Assembly (NCBI GenBank): GCA_029168955.1
Contig: JAPDOI010000434.1
Coordinates: forward strand, 1 to 64,000
Length of the DNA: 64,000 bases
Direction: 5' to 3'
Source of the DNA: Aplectana chamaeleonis
Lineage: Eukaryota; Nematoda; Chromadorea; Rhabditida; Cosmocercidae
Positions 24,597 to 35,017 of this stretch are shown piece by piece. Position 1 is the stretch's first letter. Each line of letters begins with the position of its first letter. The position numbers and the translations under genes were made by a program. The notes under the pieces are model-generated. The model was given only the letters and a program-made list of their open reading frames with translations, made no database searches and was not told the DNA's origin.

Positions 24597-24863
24597 TTAA
24601 CTAACTCTATTTATTTTTTTTAGTTTTTGATTTGCTTTCGTTTCGGTGGTTTGTTTGTTAATTTTTAAGGAATTATACATGCATTTTCTATATACATGCA
24701 TTTTATTAAAGACTGCAGCTTTTTACGTGGTTTGAAACCAGTTTAGCTTTTGGCGTTACAAGTTATAACTTGAAGGAATTGAGCCAGTTACGACTTACAA
24801 ATTGACGATAGTAGTTCTTGCAACCTTAAACACGTTAAATGTGGTCGCCAAATACCCACCTTA

Positions 24864-25192
24864 AGCCCCTTTCACAGTCTGCCGGACGACGTCGTCCCGC
24901 ACGTTATAAAGCGCCTTCCACAGTCTGCCGGACGACGCCGTCCGGTACGTTATAAGATAGGGCCGCGGCGTCGGTGCGACCCGCACTGCGATGTCAGCCG
25001 ACCGACATCGCACTGCGGTGAAATCATCGACATGACGTCGGAGCAAGTTATGACGGGTCAAACGTGTTGATTTCGCCTCATATTTTGTACTGGAGAGTTG
25101 GAACTGACGGTTGTTCACCGCAGCTTCCCTCGCACTGCGGCACTCTTATAACGTGTCAGACGGCAACGTCCGGCAGACTGTGAAAGGCGCTT
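24864..25192. mobile_element. GC-rich TIR element (TIR AGCCCCTTTCACAGTCTGCC)
   Basis: The left end follows TTA and the right end GACTGTGAAAGGCGCT precedes TTAA at about 25191. The subterminal unit CAGTCTGCCGGACGACG is present twice at the left end (24878 and 24919). The interior carries an inverted CACTGCG-rich section. No ORF of note. Confidence 0.75.
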
Positions 25193-25434
25193 AAGAGTGC
25201 TGCAGTGCGAGGGGAACTGCGGTGAACAACCGTCAGTTCCGACTCTTCAGTACAAAATGTAAGGCGAAACCAACACGTTTTGACCCGCCATGACTTGCTC
25301 CAACGTCGTGTCAATGATTTCACCGCACTGCGACGTCGGTCGGCCGACACCGCAGTGCGGGCCGCACTGGCGCCGCAGTGCTATCTCATAACGTGCCTGA
25401 CGGCGTCGTCCGGCAGACTGTGAAAGACGCTTTA
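25193..25434. mobile_element. inverted partial copy of the adjacent TIR element
   Basis: Starting AAGAGTGCTGCAGTGCGAGG, this segment is the reverse complement of the right two thirds of 24864-25192 and ends with CGGCAGACTGTGAAAGACGC. Together the two form a ~570-bp palindrome. Confidence 0.75.
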
Positions 25435-25439
25435 CGCTA

Positions 25440-26050
25440 GCTCGAGAGCTGTAACTGAATTCTCATCTAGATCTGCTAGTGTTCTTCCTTTTCCTGATGG
25501 CGCAGGGCGAGAGGCATACGCCGAGGAGAGTGAGCGACGACGGAGGAAAAACGCCCAGCAACGCGTGCTCACTTGTGACTTGCCCTTAGACCCTATTCTT
25601 TCAATTCTCGTGATGTACGACGCGGGTTTTCATGGAGGCGAACGCGTTTTAAAGGTCCTACCAAAGTAGGAAGTGAAGTGAGGGTATTGCGCTCTAATCC
25701 TGAAGCCCTTCTCATGCTAGAGGGAAAATTTTTCGGCATCGCCTCGCATTAAAATTTCGATCCACCGCGAACAGTGCAGGTTCAGCAGTGTTTAGCTGAG
25801 TCATCGCATGAATATCGTGCACCGTCGCCTGCGTTATGTAGTAAGGCCATAATTGTACTCCGCCAGGGGCGGCATGCATGAACCGCTAACACGGGGTTTG
25901 AAAACCCCGTGCGTGGGACCCTCCGTGCTCGACGTTCTCTCTCACTCCTCCCTCTGCGCTCGAGTCTCAGCGCTCGACGTTCACTCTCGCACGCGGTGCG
26001 ACGCGACGCGATTCCCCTCACCCTTCTATTGCGTTCATGCATGCCGGTCC
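25440..26050. other. no recognised gene
   Basis: Contains a CTCGACGTTC(A/T)CTCTC repeat pair near 25929-25990. The long open frames on both strands overlap each other and the palindrome to the right, and look accidental. Confidence 0.3.
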
Positions 26051-26480
26051 AGGACGCTCCGATAGTGACAAGGCAACTATCACTAATGGGCACCTCCACG
26101 GGACAGGGGCTCTCTACACACCGAGGTAGGAGTTGCCCCATTTTCGCAGTTCGAAGCGTCACGCTACTCAATGCAAGCGAAAATGCAAGCGAAGTGGTCC
26201 CGAGTGGAATTAGAGCCGCAGAAGGCGGGACTACTCCTTCCTCGGTTTGTAGAGAGCCCCTGTCCCCACCTTTACTGCTGAGGCACTCCAAAAGGACCAG
26301 CACGCAGAAACACTCTGCGGAAAGCCGCACTGAGCATTTAGTTATTCACGTCCCTGCACTGTGCCGTTGAGGGACCTACCCGGTTGGAACATGTCCGAGT
26401 TCTACAAGCTGTATTATTTTTAGGGTTAAATATGTTGAAACACTAACGACATAGCATAAACAGCACGCACTTTAACATGA
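26050..26480. mobile_element. relic of the 493-bp TTA-flanked MITE, interrupted by a palindrome
   Basis: GATAGTGACAAGGCAACTATCACT at the left, then GAGGCACTCCAAAAGGACC and GAGGGACCTACCCGGTTGGAA at the right, align with 37285-37450. The alignment is broken by the palindrome at 26099-26268. Strongly diverged from the copies at 34406 and 37263, so it is much older. Confidence 0.6.
26099..26268. repeat. 170-bp inverted-repeat insertion inside an older MITE
   Basis: GGGACAGGGGCTCTCTACA and TGTAGAGAGCCCCTGTCCC are complementary ends of about 35 bp with a less paired centre. It interrupts the older MITE relic, which fixes the order of events. Confidence 0.75.
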
Positions 26481-26596
26481 GGAGTAGTAGCGAAACATTT
26501 AGAGTGCTTAAGAATTTTCGGTCTGTAATATTCCGTCGGTGTACGCAAGAGTGCGTGTGTACCCAGATCACATGGCAAGCAGCGGTAACGTCGTTG

Positions 26597-26857
26597 GGCA
26601 TGTTGATCGAATCCACACCGCGGGTGTGGCTATGGAGCAGTTCGGCTGGCACACGCGCCGCGCGCGACGGAAAGACGCTGCGCGCGTCGTCGTCCTTGGG
26701 GCGCGTTAGTCTGGGCTCTGAAAAAAAAACTAGTTGATGCTCGGTTAATGCGCCCCAGGGACGATGACGCGCGCAGCGTTTTTCCGTCGCGCGCGGCGCG
26801 TGTGCCAGCCGAACTGCTCCATAGCCACACCCGCGGTGTGGATTCGATCAACATGCC
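26597..26857. repeat. 261-bp near-perfect palindrome
   Basis: The arms of about 110 bp start GGCATGTTGATCGAATCC and end GGATTCGATCAACATGCC, with a spacer of about 40 bp (26707-26747). Arm identity is very high, so the structure is young or kept by gene conversion. Mirror-image open frames on the two strands are by-products. Confidence 0.9.
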
Positions 26858-27358
26858 ACGTCCATTTGAGAAGTTTCCATCCCGCCGTAGCATAACTAGG
26901 ACTCGAGCGAGGCGTGGCCCTGTCGTCACGCATGCTTGCACTGGCGAATGGGAATGTGCATCCTCAGGTTGAGATTGGCGTGATATCCCCTCGTCCAAAT
27001 CCGCGCGACACCTTTCAAAACGCTAAGGGATTCCATGAGTGTACGATCGTGGAGATGTATCTCCAAGATGCGTCTTCTTTCCGCCTTCAAGATTCTGGCA
27101 CTCTCCTGATTTGAACCAGATCTCGTGCGACAGTGGCTCCCCACAATTTCGTTACTGCACTCTTTCGTGGCAGGTGGCTTGTAGAGCGAATGTGAAAGAA
27201 TAGAGGTTGTGTATTATGTGATGCTCATGCGAAATGCAATGTGAGCTGTGGCTTGACCAGCTGGCAATTGTTCGCAGTAAAGGGCACTTTTTTGTACAAG
27301 GTGCCTTCTGTTCAGACATATTTTCTGGAACCATATTGCGATTGATTTGTTTTACCAG

Positions 27359-27468
27359 GAAAGATTTCTGCCAGAGGTGCTTTGATCCGGAATGTCGTGG
27401 CGTTTCTTCGAATCTGTTTCCTCTTCCATCATTCCTAGTGAACGCCTTGCAGAAAGAAGAAAATGAAG
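27359..27468 (+). CDS. possible PrimPol-like exon (C-terminal zinc-binding region)
   Basis: A 110-bp open stretch is preceded by the nematode-like acceptor TTTTACCAG (AG at 27357-27358) and followed by the donor-like GAAG/GTGAGA. It encodes the signature QRCFDPECRG followed by about nine residues and FPLP. In eukaryotic PrimPol (primase-polymerase of the archaeo-eukaryotic primase superfamily, used for repriming stalled forks) the end of the zinc-binding module has the same layout: Q-K-C, four residues, C, then FPLP. Only this exon is convincing. The catalytic AEP motifs and the preceding Cys-His half of the zinc site were not found, so it may be a lone exon of a gene with long introns, or a pseudogene fragment. 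Family knowledge is recalled, not searched. Confidence 0.45.
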
Positions 27469-29009
27469 GTGAGAGATTCGATTTCTGCTCCAATCATGTG
27501 CGAGTAGCATAGGTAAATATTTGACGACTGAATGGAATCTAACGATACGCCCAATGGGTCGGAAATTTCCGCTTGGAAATTCAAACAGACCTTATGCATT
27601 CAAAGACAAACGAGTGGGAATCGATGTGCATACACTACTCGATTTTTTATTTTTAGCCATATCACATATGTCCTCACAAATGGTAGAGTTTTATAGAAAA
27701 GCGGCCATCGCATTTGAGATTGTGCTGTCGCGGCCTCTCCGAAATTATTTGTTTGACATATGTAATTCTGTTTTATGACTCATTGTCAATACAGCGGCTG
27801 TTGGGAACGAGCAGGGTCTCGTTCGGCATGCCGCTGCTCGCTTTTCTTCTTGCTTTCTCGCAAAAATTGTCCCTTTGATACTTATCGCCATTCCAGATCA
27901 TTACATGTTTTAATTAGGGCTGTGAAACAGACTGAATAGGAATGATTGCTGAATGGTTTTGGCAAGGTCCTCATTTTTCTATTGTTACTATAACCTTCGG
28001 AACATTGCCAAGTTACAGACGTCCAAGTCACACACTCTAAGGCCATTGTTATACTCTGCAACAGCCCTGCCGCGGGCGCAGAGGAGGGCGAAGTCGCTGT
28101 CGCTGAGGGCCAGTTGTGATATGCCATACATCACGCCAACCTACGTCTGACACCCGCCATCGCCCGCGCAATCGCAGACAAATCAATAACCCGGAGTCAA
28201 CAGCGAATCAGTTCAGTTTCAATTCTATAAAGAGACAGGCTTCAAGATTCATACATTCAAGACAAGGTGAAGACACCAGGAGAGAAAAGAAAGAAGGAAC
28301 TACAAAAAAAAGATGAAAAACAGAGGAAACCGGCTCTAAACCAATTACTCCTTCGCTGTCGTATGGGATGCCCGCCTTGCCGCAGTGACCGATTGCCGCA
28401 CGGTTTTAACATTTGAATGTATGACACATATCTGCAACCCTGCCACGCGACCGGCGCATGCAAATCGTTCCCGCGATAGCCCTTTTCAAGGTGAGAATGT
28501 GGGTCCCAACACGATTCGTAACAGATGGGCGAACCTGTCGCGGTCGCAGACTGGAGGTATAACGATGACCTAAATCGTGCATCTCACCGCAGCTAAACTC
28601 GCTGCGGACCACCCAGCAGCCAGCGCGCCCGTCGCGTCGCGTGTGCCACAAGAAACGTGATGATTGATCGATACTCAGCGCTGGCGAGCTCTAGGCTGGT
28701 CTGCAGTGAACAGTTGCCTTGCAAAGCATTGTTCCTGCTTGTGCAAGCTTTCGGGAAAATGGGAAGGATGTTTCTGGCAAATTTGGCGAAAAAAGTTCCA
28801 TGCTTCCCAGACTTTGCCTTCTTGTTCACATACATCTCTCACAGCCCATCAAGCCGATTTTCGTCAGTTTTCTCAAGTTTATATGATGTTTCCAATCAAG
28901 TCTATTTTTTATATTTCACGGAGCTTTTGTGCCAACTGGTCTGTTTCAACATAAGCGGGACTTGACAAAAATTAAAGGATTTGTGTAAACGTAATTTTGT
29001 TCTTTAGCT
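27469..29009. other. no further gene recognised
   Basis: If the PrimPol-like exon is real this could be intron or 3' sequence. The open frame near 27521-27778 and those near 28657-28965 match nothing I know. No RNA gene is seen. Confidence 0.3.
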
Positions 29010-29012
29010 TTA

Positions 29013-30031
29013 AGGCAGTGTTCACGATGAAAATGTTCTTCTTCTTGTCAGCCACAGTGGAGTTTCTTCTTATAGGCGTAGAGAGGCGGCGACATCGCAC
29101 GGCTTGTTCCACATATCATGAGCAGACTGAGAAGTAGATCTGGCAGAGCATGAAAATAATTGCAATGAATAATGCCCAATATTGTGACAGTCAGGACATT
29201 TATCTGGGTCCGACTCGTCGATCCTGTGTACGTAGGCCTTGAGGTTTGAAGAGTGACCGCATCGTAGACCAGCCAGAGTGATGCGGGAGCGCCTGAGCAG
29301 ATCTTCCTCACTTTCATCAGCCGTAGGAGGCACAACACCAAGGATCGGGTTGGAAGGGGCACAGGACAGGTACTCAGACACGAACCTAGTGTGCTCGATT
29401 TGCTGTACCCTCTTCCGTGTGAGCTCAGAGGTGACCATCTTTGACGATCCAATGTAGAAATAGCAGCATGGAGCGGTGTGCGAATATTACGGTGGTGTGG
29501 ATCAGATGACAGAAGTTGGTGGTTGGGATGTGCGGTATTTTTGACTATGCCAATGTGGAACTGTTGAGACTGCTGTTGGCAAAGCTGTTTGACAGGAAGT
29601 ATCGCACATTCTTGATGAAGATGGGATATGGGTGTTGACCCTGGGCAGCCAGTGATGACACGTAGTGCAGAGTTCTGTACACGTTGAAGCTTGTTCCAGG
29701 ACGTCTCCGACAGAGGACCAGACATTTGTCGGAGACGATCTTGTGTTCATTGAAATTAAAAAGCTCCAGGCTTCTTTGCAATATTAACGAAAAAATAGGC
29801 AAGAACTAACCATAAATAGCCCTATACAGCCCCCAAACGTGAGTGTGGCATGCCCGCCCGCTCACTTCCTTGGAGCTGGGCGGAGCGGGCATAGCTTATT
29901 CAAGTTTTGAGGCTGTGAGGGATCATTTATGGCTCGTTTTTACATATTTTTAACGTTGTTGTGGCAGATCACTCTGGAACATCCGATTACCGGTAAGAAC
30001 TCGGGGATCGTTTTCATTGTGAACACTCCCT
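29013..30031. mobile_element. TTAA-type TIR element carrying a retrotransposon insertion
   Basis: Left end AGGCAGTGTTCACGATGAAA after TTTA; degenerate right end CATTGTGAACACTCCCT. A minus-strand non-LTR remnant (29048-29760) sits just inside the left end, so most of the length is inserted sequence. Confidence 0.6.
29048..29760 (-). pseudogene. non-LTR retrotransposon, C-terminal ORF2 remnant
   Basis: Reading leftward, WNKLQRVQNSALRVITGC is the post-RT block typical of CR1/Jockey elements. It is followed, after frame changes, by LRCGHSSNLKAYVHRID, a CPDCHNIGH cysteine motif and a DMWNKPCDVAASLRL-like terminus. The retroelement's 3' end (the low coordinate) ends in an AAG/GAA run, like the copy at 300-2206. 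The RT catalytic core is absent (5' truncation) and several frameshifts are present, so it is dead. It inserted within a TTAA-type element. Confidence 0.8.
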
Positions 30032-30140
30032 TCTAACACGTTTTTTGTTTTGTGCTATCCGCCCAAATTTCATTCGTTACTTTCTTCCGGAGCGAACAAC
30101 ATTCGCGATTTTCTTATGTTTGGACTGGCCTGATTTAAAG

Positions 30141-30739
30141 GCATCGTACACGATGAAAACCGAATTCTAGCTTTTGCGTTCAGTCGGACTAGGGGGTCAT
30201 GACAATGTCACTCAGAAAGTTCCGAAATCGCCTCTGAACGGAGATCTACTTAACTGAAAAAGGCTTCCTGGGTTTTTGGGGCCGGCCTTGGGGTCGATCT
30301 GTTGTTACAAGGAGCAAAACTCCGTGGTTGCTGCCGGCGATCGTGCGTTGACGCGTCGTAGGGCGCAATTCACATGCCATTCGATTTCACGTTCGGCATC
30401 GATCGAAAGCAGCTGACAGCAATGGACGCAGCAGGTTAGTAACCCTTTTCAGTTTCGCTGAGGAAAAAAAGATCGCTCGTCTGAATGGCATCCTCGGTGA
30501 ATTGCTTCCGACGCTGCGCCAAGGAACGAATCGTAAAAGTGTTCCTTGCGTTCTTCGCGCAACTATCCCAAGTTGATGTCGGCGGGAATTCCAAATTTGT
30601 ATTAAGCTTTCTTGAAATGGGTTTTTCTTGAAAAGTTGACGTTTTTGAGGGGGCTTTTTGCAACCGTCAGTCACTATAGAGATATAACAACACGAAAAAG
30701 TCAAAAACCCAAGTATGGTTTTCATCGTGTACGATGCCT
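30141..30739. mobile_element. 599-bp TTAA-flanked MITE (TIR AGGCATCGTACACGATGAAA)
   Basis: TTAA at 30137-30140 and 30740-30743. The ends are AGGCATCGTACACGATGAAA and TTCATCGTGTACGATGCCT. The inverse-orientation relic at 3667-4299 is its closest relative here. The TIR differs from the AGGCAGTGTTCACGAT family but has the same first bases and target. The open frames inside are not credible genes. Confidence 0.88.
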
Positions 30740-30743
30740 TTAA

Positions 30744-31364
30744 GACATCACGCCACCGTCGGATCTTGAAAATAGGTGTGCAAGCTCTATGCTTAGAAAA
30801 ACAATTACAAAAGAAGTCAAAGGCCAGTAGAAGAAAAAAAATTCTAAAGGGCTATAATTAAAAACGATCACGATCAGGCCATACGGCGGTTGTCAGGTGG
30901 TGTATGTCGAGCCGGTCTAAACGCAAAAAAAAGTTCGGGCAGGGCTTATGCTCACAAAAAAGGGCTGCAGAGGTTAAGGGGCAATAATAGGAAAGACAAT
31001 ATTCTGGAGTTGAAAAATGATTTGCAGGAAAGACGAATATTGAATAATAACCCTGTCAGCTGCTTGCAGCCGCGGGAAGGCTTGTCCGAAAATGCCTTAG
31101 AGATGGCCGCTCGACACGCGTAACGATCGCGTGGTCCGACAGTCTCATTCGGACAGAGACTATAACTACCTAGCTGCTGCCAGCGGGGCAAGACAGCGTA
31201 GAAAACAGACGAGAACACTTGTTCACCTCGCTAACCCCTCCCCGTAGCCACTGTTGTCCGGCCTTGCAATGTAATGACCAGACCGGACTGCCAGAGCTAC
31301 TCAAACAGTCATGTACTCGTGTTTTGATTGACTACCTCCCTGGTAGTCCCATACGAATCCCATA
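30744..31364. other. no recognised feature
   Basis: Unassigned sequence between two TIR elements; no gene or repeat is recognised. Confidence 0.3.
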
Positions 31365-31497
31365 TACAGTGCGGTGCAAAAGTATAGGTCCACCCTAATG
31401 TTCTCATTCAAGAGACCAAGCCTTAGATTCCGAAATACGAGAATAGCACCAATGGATTGAGGAGTGCTGAAAATATTTGTAGACAATGTTCCAGAAC

Positions 31498-32995
31498 AAT
31501 TGTGGTGCGCGCGAAGCGCGCACCAGATTTGGTTTTGAATTGGCCAAACGCGCAACTCCTTTTTCGAAATCTCAGTTCAGAGTGAACGTAGAAATCAGAG
31601 CTGAATTGCTTTAAAAAGAGCGCAAAAAGTTGGTGTGTGTACCAAAAAATGGTTCAGAACGGTTCACTGGTTTTCGAGTAAAAGTTGGAAGACCGCGCGT
31701 TTTTGTTGTTAATCTCCTTTTTTTTCAGACGGCGTTCACGATCTTGCGGGTACTTTTAAAATTTAGCTAGGGAGCTCATTTTTGGATAGGAGGCTGGAAA
31801 TGGATGCAGGTCGCTCCTATTCCAATTTGAACTTGATACCTTAACTTTGAAGGGTACCTCAAAATCGTAAGTTTATATATGTAAAAAATTAGCCGTGGAG
31901 CACGAAAACTGCTTTTTTCTGCTACTGCTGTGGAGACCGGAGTGTGTGGGTGAATCTGCAGCCAATCAACACAGGTCGTCGGAGACAAGTACTGAACTTG
32001 TCCGAATCCGTACTCATGACATGTCATCGATCGATAATCAATATTATCGATTTTCGCGCTTTTTGCACGAAATGCGGCTAGGAGTGGTGATTGCTGATGG
32101 GATTGGTTTTCTTGGTTGGAGAATTCTGCTCATCGGTCATTATCGATAAATACCAATCAATAATATTGATTTTTCCGCCTGTTGCACAAAATGCCGCAAT
32201 GATTTTTGATTGTTGATGGCTCTAAGTCACTTGTTTGGGCAATTCTTCTCATCATGCAAGATCAAATATTAAACTAGATTTTCTTCTATTATCGATAATA
32301 TTGAGTTCTCACATAATGCACAAAATGCGGCAATGAGTGGTATTTTTCAATGTTTTGGCCCATAAGTTTTGAAATTGTACTCATACGACAATATCGTCTG
32401 TTAGATGTTTCATCATTCCAAAATGGAAATCGTCGAGCAAAATTGAAGTTAGAAAGGGAACCTTCGGGAAAAATATGTGAAATTTCTAAAAATTTAGCTT
32501 CCTGGCAAAAGCAACGATTTGGTAGTGGTGAAAAAAGCTTCAAAAATATCTTGAAATATCTTAAAAAATGATTTGGCGTAAAATGGCCTGGAAATATAAA
32601 AAAGCTAGGAAATGAAGTGAAATAACCAAAAATGCGATTTGGTGGTCGATCATTTCACAAGCTTCTCCGTTAAACTTATCAAAACGAAATCAAGCGCGCA
32701 ACGGAAACATTAAGCCACTTTTGAAAGCTGTAATAAGGGAATCAGCATAGGTCAAGCTAGGCGAACTCCATTCCATATCGTGCTTGATTTCGTTTTGATA
32801 AGTTTAACGGAGAAGCTTGTGAAATGATCGACCACCAAATCGCATTTTTGGTTATTTCACTTCATTTCCTAGCTTTTTTATATTTCCCGGCCATTTTACG
32901 CCAAATCATTTTTTAAGATATTTCAAGATGTTTTTGAAGCTGTTTTCACCACTACCAAATCGTTAGTTTTGCCAGGAAGCTAAATTTTTAGAAAT
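31498..32995 (+). repeat. repeat block R1, copy 1
   Basis: Begins with the hairpin GGTGCGCGCGAAGCGCGCACC and CAGATTTGG. It then carries TCTCCTTTTTTTTCAG, AGGAGGCTGGAAATGGATGC, CAGCCAATCAACACAGG and several TATCGATAAT(A/C)TTGAT motifs, and ends with a palindromic element. The whole block recurs in reverse at 49322-51595, where it has a TIR insertion. No coding gene. Confidence 0.8.
32479..32990. mobile_element. palindromic element inside R1, copy 1
   Basis: Arms of about 220 bp (outer sequence AAATTTTTAGAAATCGAT/ATTTCTAAAAATTTAGCTTCC, inner GATTTCGTTTTGATAAGTTT) surround a spacer of about 70 bp. Its counterpart is 49325-49905, and a single arm lies at 21695-21865. Confidence 0.8.
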
Positions 32996-33047
32996 CGATC
33001 CATTGGTTGAGAGGTACTGCTTGTTTTGGGAAAAAGTGCCCATCTTA

Positions 33048-33216
33048 GCGGTGCAAAAGTATAGGTCCACCTGTGAAAACAATCATTTATCCAAACTTCA
33101 ACAGCAAATAAAACACACCTAATAGTCAATGGGGCCTCATTTATTTACACAAACATCAAAAATCCTATTAGGCATACTTTTAACTAGATTGGGGTGGACC
33201 TATACTTTTGCACCGC
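33048..33216. mobile_element. 169-bp nested TA-flanked mini-element
   Basis: TA/GCGGTGCAAAAGTATAGGTC at the left and its complement before TA at the right. It shares its TIR with the larger 31367-33404 element in which it lies. It sits at the centre of a hairpin whose arms read GTGCCCATCTT/AAGATGGGCAC and extend about 50 bp on each side. Confidence 0.75.
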
Positions 33217-33484
33217 TAAAGATGGGCACTTTTTCTTAAAACAAGCAGTATTTCTTAACCAATTAACCGATTGTTCTGGAACACTGCCTACAAGGGTTTT
33301 CAGCTAGTCTTGAATCCATTGGTACTGTTCTCGTAATGCGAAGTCTAGGGCTTGGTCTCTTGAATGCGAAAATTAGGGTGGACCTATACTTTTGCACCGC
33401 ACTGTATACTACCCGAGTAATTTCCCCAATGACGATATCGCTGTATCAGCGCTTCCTTCAACTCATCTCATCGAGCAAAGATAG

Positions 33485-33545
33485 CCATGTTGTTCAAGGC
33501 GCCGATTCACAACCGGAGGTTCACGGGTTCGATCCGCTCTGCAAT
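33485..33545 (+). other. weak tRNA-like (SINE-like) sequence
   Basis: A perfect B-box-like GGGTTCGATCC follows TTCAAGGCGCCGATTCACAA. The implied D-arm and anticodon arm fold poorly, so this is not called as a tRNA. A tRNA-derived SINE fragment is possible. Confidence 0.25.
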
Positions 33546-33919
33546 CAACTCTTTGCCACGACGTTTTTTCCTGTCCAAAATTTGTGCGTGGTATTTCTCT
33601 GGCAGTTCATCGTCAATAACTGTCATAGGGAAGAAGAACCACCATTCAGAAAACAACAACACTGAAACTAAATTTCTAATAGAATATCTCTTTTTCTGGT
33701 ACATACTTATCGATCCTTTATCGTTCGAGGAGAAAAAACAGCTCTCATCAGGGAATGCTTTAAACTACCCGTGGAGATTTGGAAAATCATGTTGTCGTTG
33801 CTGTAGGTTTGTGACAGTACATAAATGATCCGTGCTTGAAATTCCCTAAATGGCTGCGGGGATTTCAAAAAGTGGCCTTTTCATTGCTCCACAGAAAGTT
33901 ATGGAATTTTCATACCATC

Positions 33920-34097
33920 AGGGAGTTTTTAGGGTGTTCAAAAAAAGTTTTTTTTTCGGATTAAGCACAAAACTTTTAATTGGGGGTTATTTAGGGCTCT
34001 GAACCCCAATGTGGGGTCTATTCCTCGCCAGACTTATTGTTGGGGTTACTGTAGGTTGCGGTAGGCATAGTGCCTTTTAACCGGCGTTACTTACCTT
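33920..34097 (+). repeat. dispersed GGGTTATTTNGGG repeat fragment
   Basis: GGGGTTATTTAGGGCTCTGA and GGGGTTACTGTAGGTTGCGG resemble sequence at 43170-43700 (reversed), 46190-46290 and 62917-63990. It is the target context into which the LTR retrotransposon sits. Confidence 0.4.
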
Positions 34098-34405
34098 TGT
34101 TAAGAATAGAAGTTATAAATCCATTGTTTTCCGTAGTCCTACTAATCTAATAGTTAAGCGATCTGAATCTAGTTTAGTACTTGTTTCTTAACAGTTGGTT
34201 CCATCTATTACCTCGTTCCTGTGATTTCCTCCTCGGTTTGTTGTTGTCATAGTTTCCGTCGATCGATGGGCGCGGAGTGGTGGATGGGGGGGAGGGCGTC
34301 TTATGTATTCGCCCTCTCTTCTGCCCCCGTGGTCTCTCATCCCAGGCGCGGCCTGCGCATCGCAGGCGGGGCCTGCGATTGGAGGCCGCGTCTGCTGCTT
34401 TCTTA

Positions 34406-34898
34406 GGCCCTAGTTATATACCAGCCGGAATGAAAACGTCTCGCGATGACATTGCCGCCGCTTGCTGCGTGAATCTGGGATTCGTCTGCAATGTTGCGTC
34501 TTCGGCGTCTTTGACGCAATACTGCGGACAAAAATTTCCAGGCGTTTTTAATGGTATTTTATCGGTTTTTTCGCTTCTGACACTTTTCGTTTGCAGAATA
34601 GCACTAATAATCAATTCCTCTCGTCATTACAGTGCTCGTTATGTCGTTTTGGTAATGTTTTAACAATTTTAAATCTGAAAAATAATCAGCTGGTGGAAAT
34701 TGGCAAATTTCCAACAGGGCAGGTCCCGTAAGGATGCAGTATACGGTGCCGCGGCGTGTATAACTGCTCTGTGCGGCCTTCCGGCGCGTTTTTCTGCGAC
34801 TACTGTTCCTTTTGGCATGCCTGAGCGCAGTTAGGGCGCATATAAGTGATAGTTGTCTTGCTATTTCCGCAGCGTCCCGCCGGTGTATAACTAGGGCC
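34406..34898. mobile_element. 493-bp TTA-flanked MITE in the 5' LTR
   Basis: The TTA duplication (34403-34405 and 34899-34901) is confirmed by the matching site in the 3' LTR. Ends GGCCCTAGTTATATACCAGC and TGTATAACTAGGGCC. The 3-bp TWA target and GG start suit PIF/Harbinger, an inference. It has the same length as the inverse copy at 37263-37755. Non-coding. Confidence 0.88.
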
Positions 34899-34971
34899 TT
34901 AAGGCGGCCCATTCAGTTAAAAAGAGCTCATTTTTGTTGTTGTAGAGTGGTACGGAGAGGTGACTCTCCTT

Positions 34972-34977
34972 AATAAA
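34972..34977 (+). promoter_or_regulatory. AATAAA polyadenylation signal in the 5' LTR
   Basis: AATAAA about 35 bp from the LTR end; the equivalent in the 3' LTR is at 43127-43132. The position suits LTR polyadenylation. Confidence 0.5.
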
Positions 34978-35017
34978 TAGTTGTACCACAGTTCAGTCTA
35001 CAACACTCCAAACGATT

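Larger units (their letters stand above)
31367..33404. mobile_element. TA-flanked Tc1/mariner-type TIR element swollen by nested insertions
   Basis: TA dinucleotides (31365-31366 and 33405-33406) flank CAGTGCGGTGCAAAAGTATA and its complement TATACTTTTGCACCGCACTG. The inverted arms extend over about 130 bp, to ...GTTCCAGAACAAT near 31500 and ATTGTTCTGGAACA near 33272-33286. Between the arms lie a ~1.5-kb repeat block and a 169-bp element with the same inner TIR. TA duplication plus this TIR suggests Tc1/mariner mobilisation. No transposase remains. Confidence 0.8.
34098..35010 (+). repeat. 5' LTR, interrupted by a 493-bp MITE
   Basis: Starts TGTTAAGAATAGAAG and ends TACAACACTCCA. Removing the MITE and one TTA leaves about 417 bp that match the 3' LTR pieces at 38993-39034, 42299-42573 and 43058-43165. 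Landmarks are CTACTAATCTAATAGTTAAG, CATCCCAGGCG(C/G)GGCC, an inverted CCAAT motif (GATTGGAGG) and AATAAA at 34972-34977. Confidence 0.85.

Noticed and set aside
25782..26330. 182-codon minus-strand open frame
   Set aside because: It overlaps a plus-strand open frame and runs through a MITE relic and a palindrome.
27521..27778. Next exon of the PrimPol-like gene
   Set aside because: Its sequence does not resemble the PrimPol C-terminus and no acceptor or donor pair frames it.
31504..31524. Helitron terminus based on the GC-rich hairpin
   Set aside because: No CTRR end, TC start or A/T insertion site was found at the expected distance.
33485..33545. Second tRNA gene
   Set aside because: Only the B-box-like segment is good; the anticodon and D-arms do not pair convincingly.
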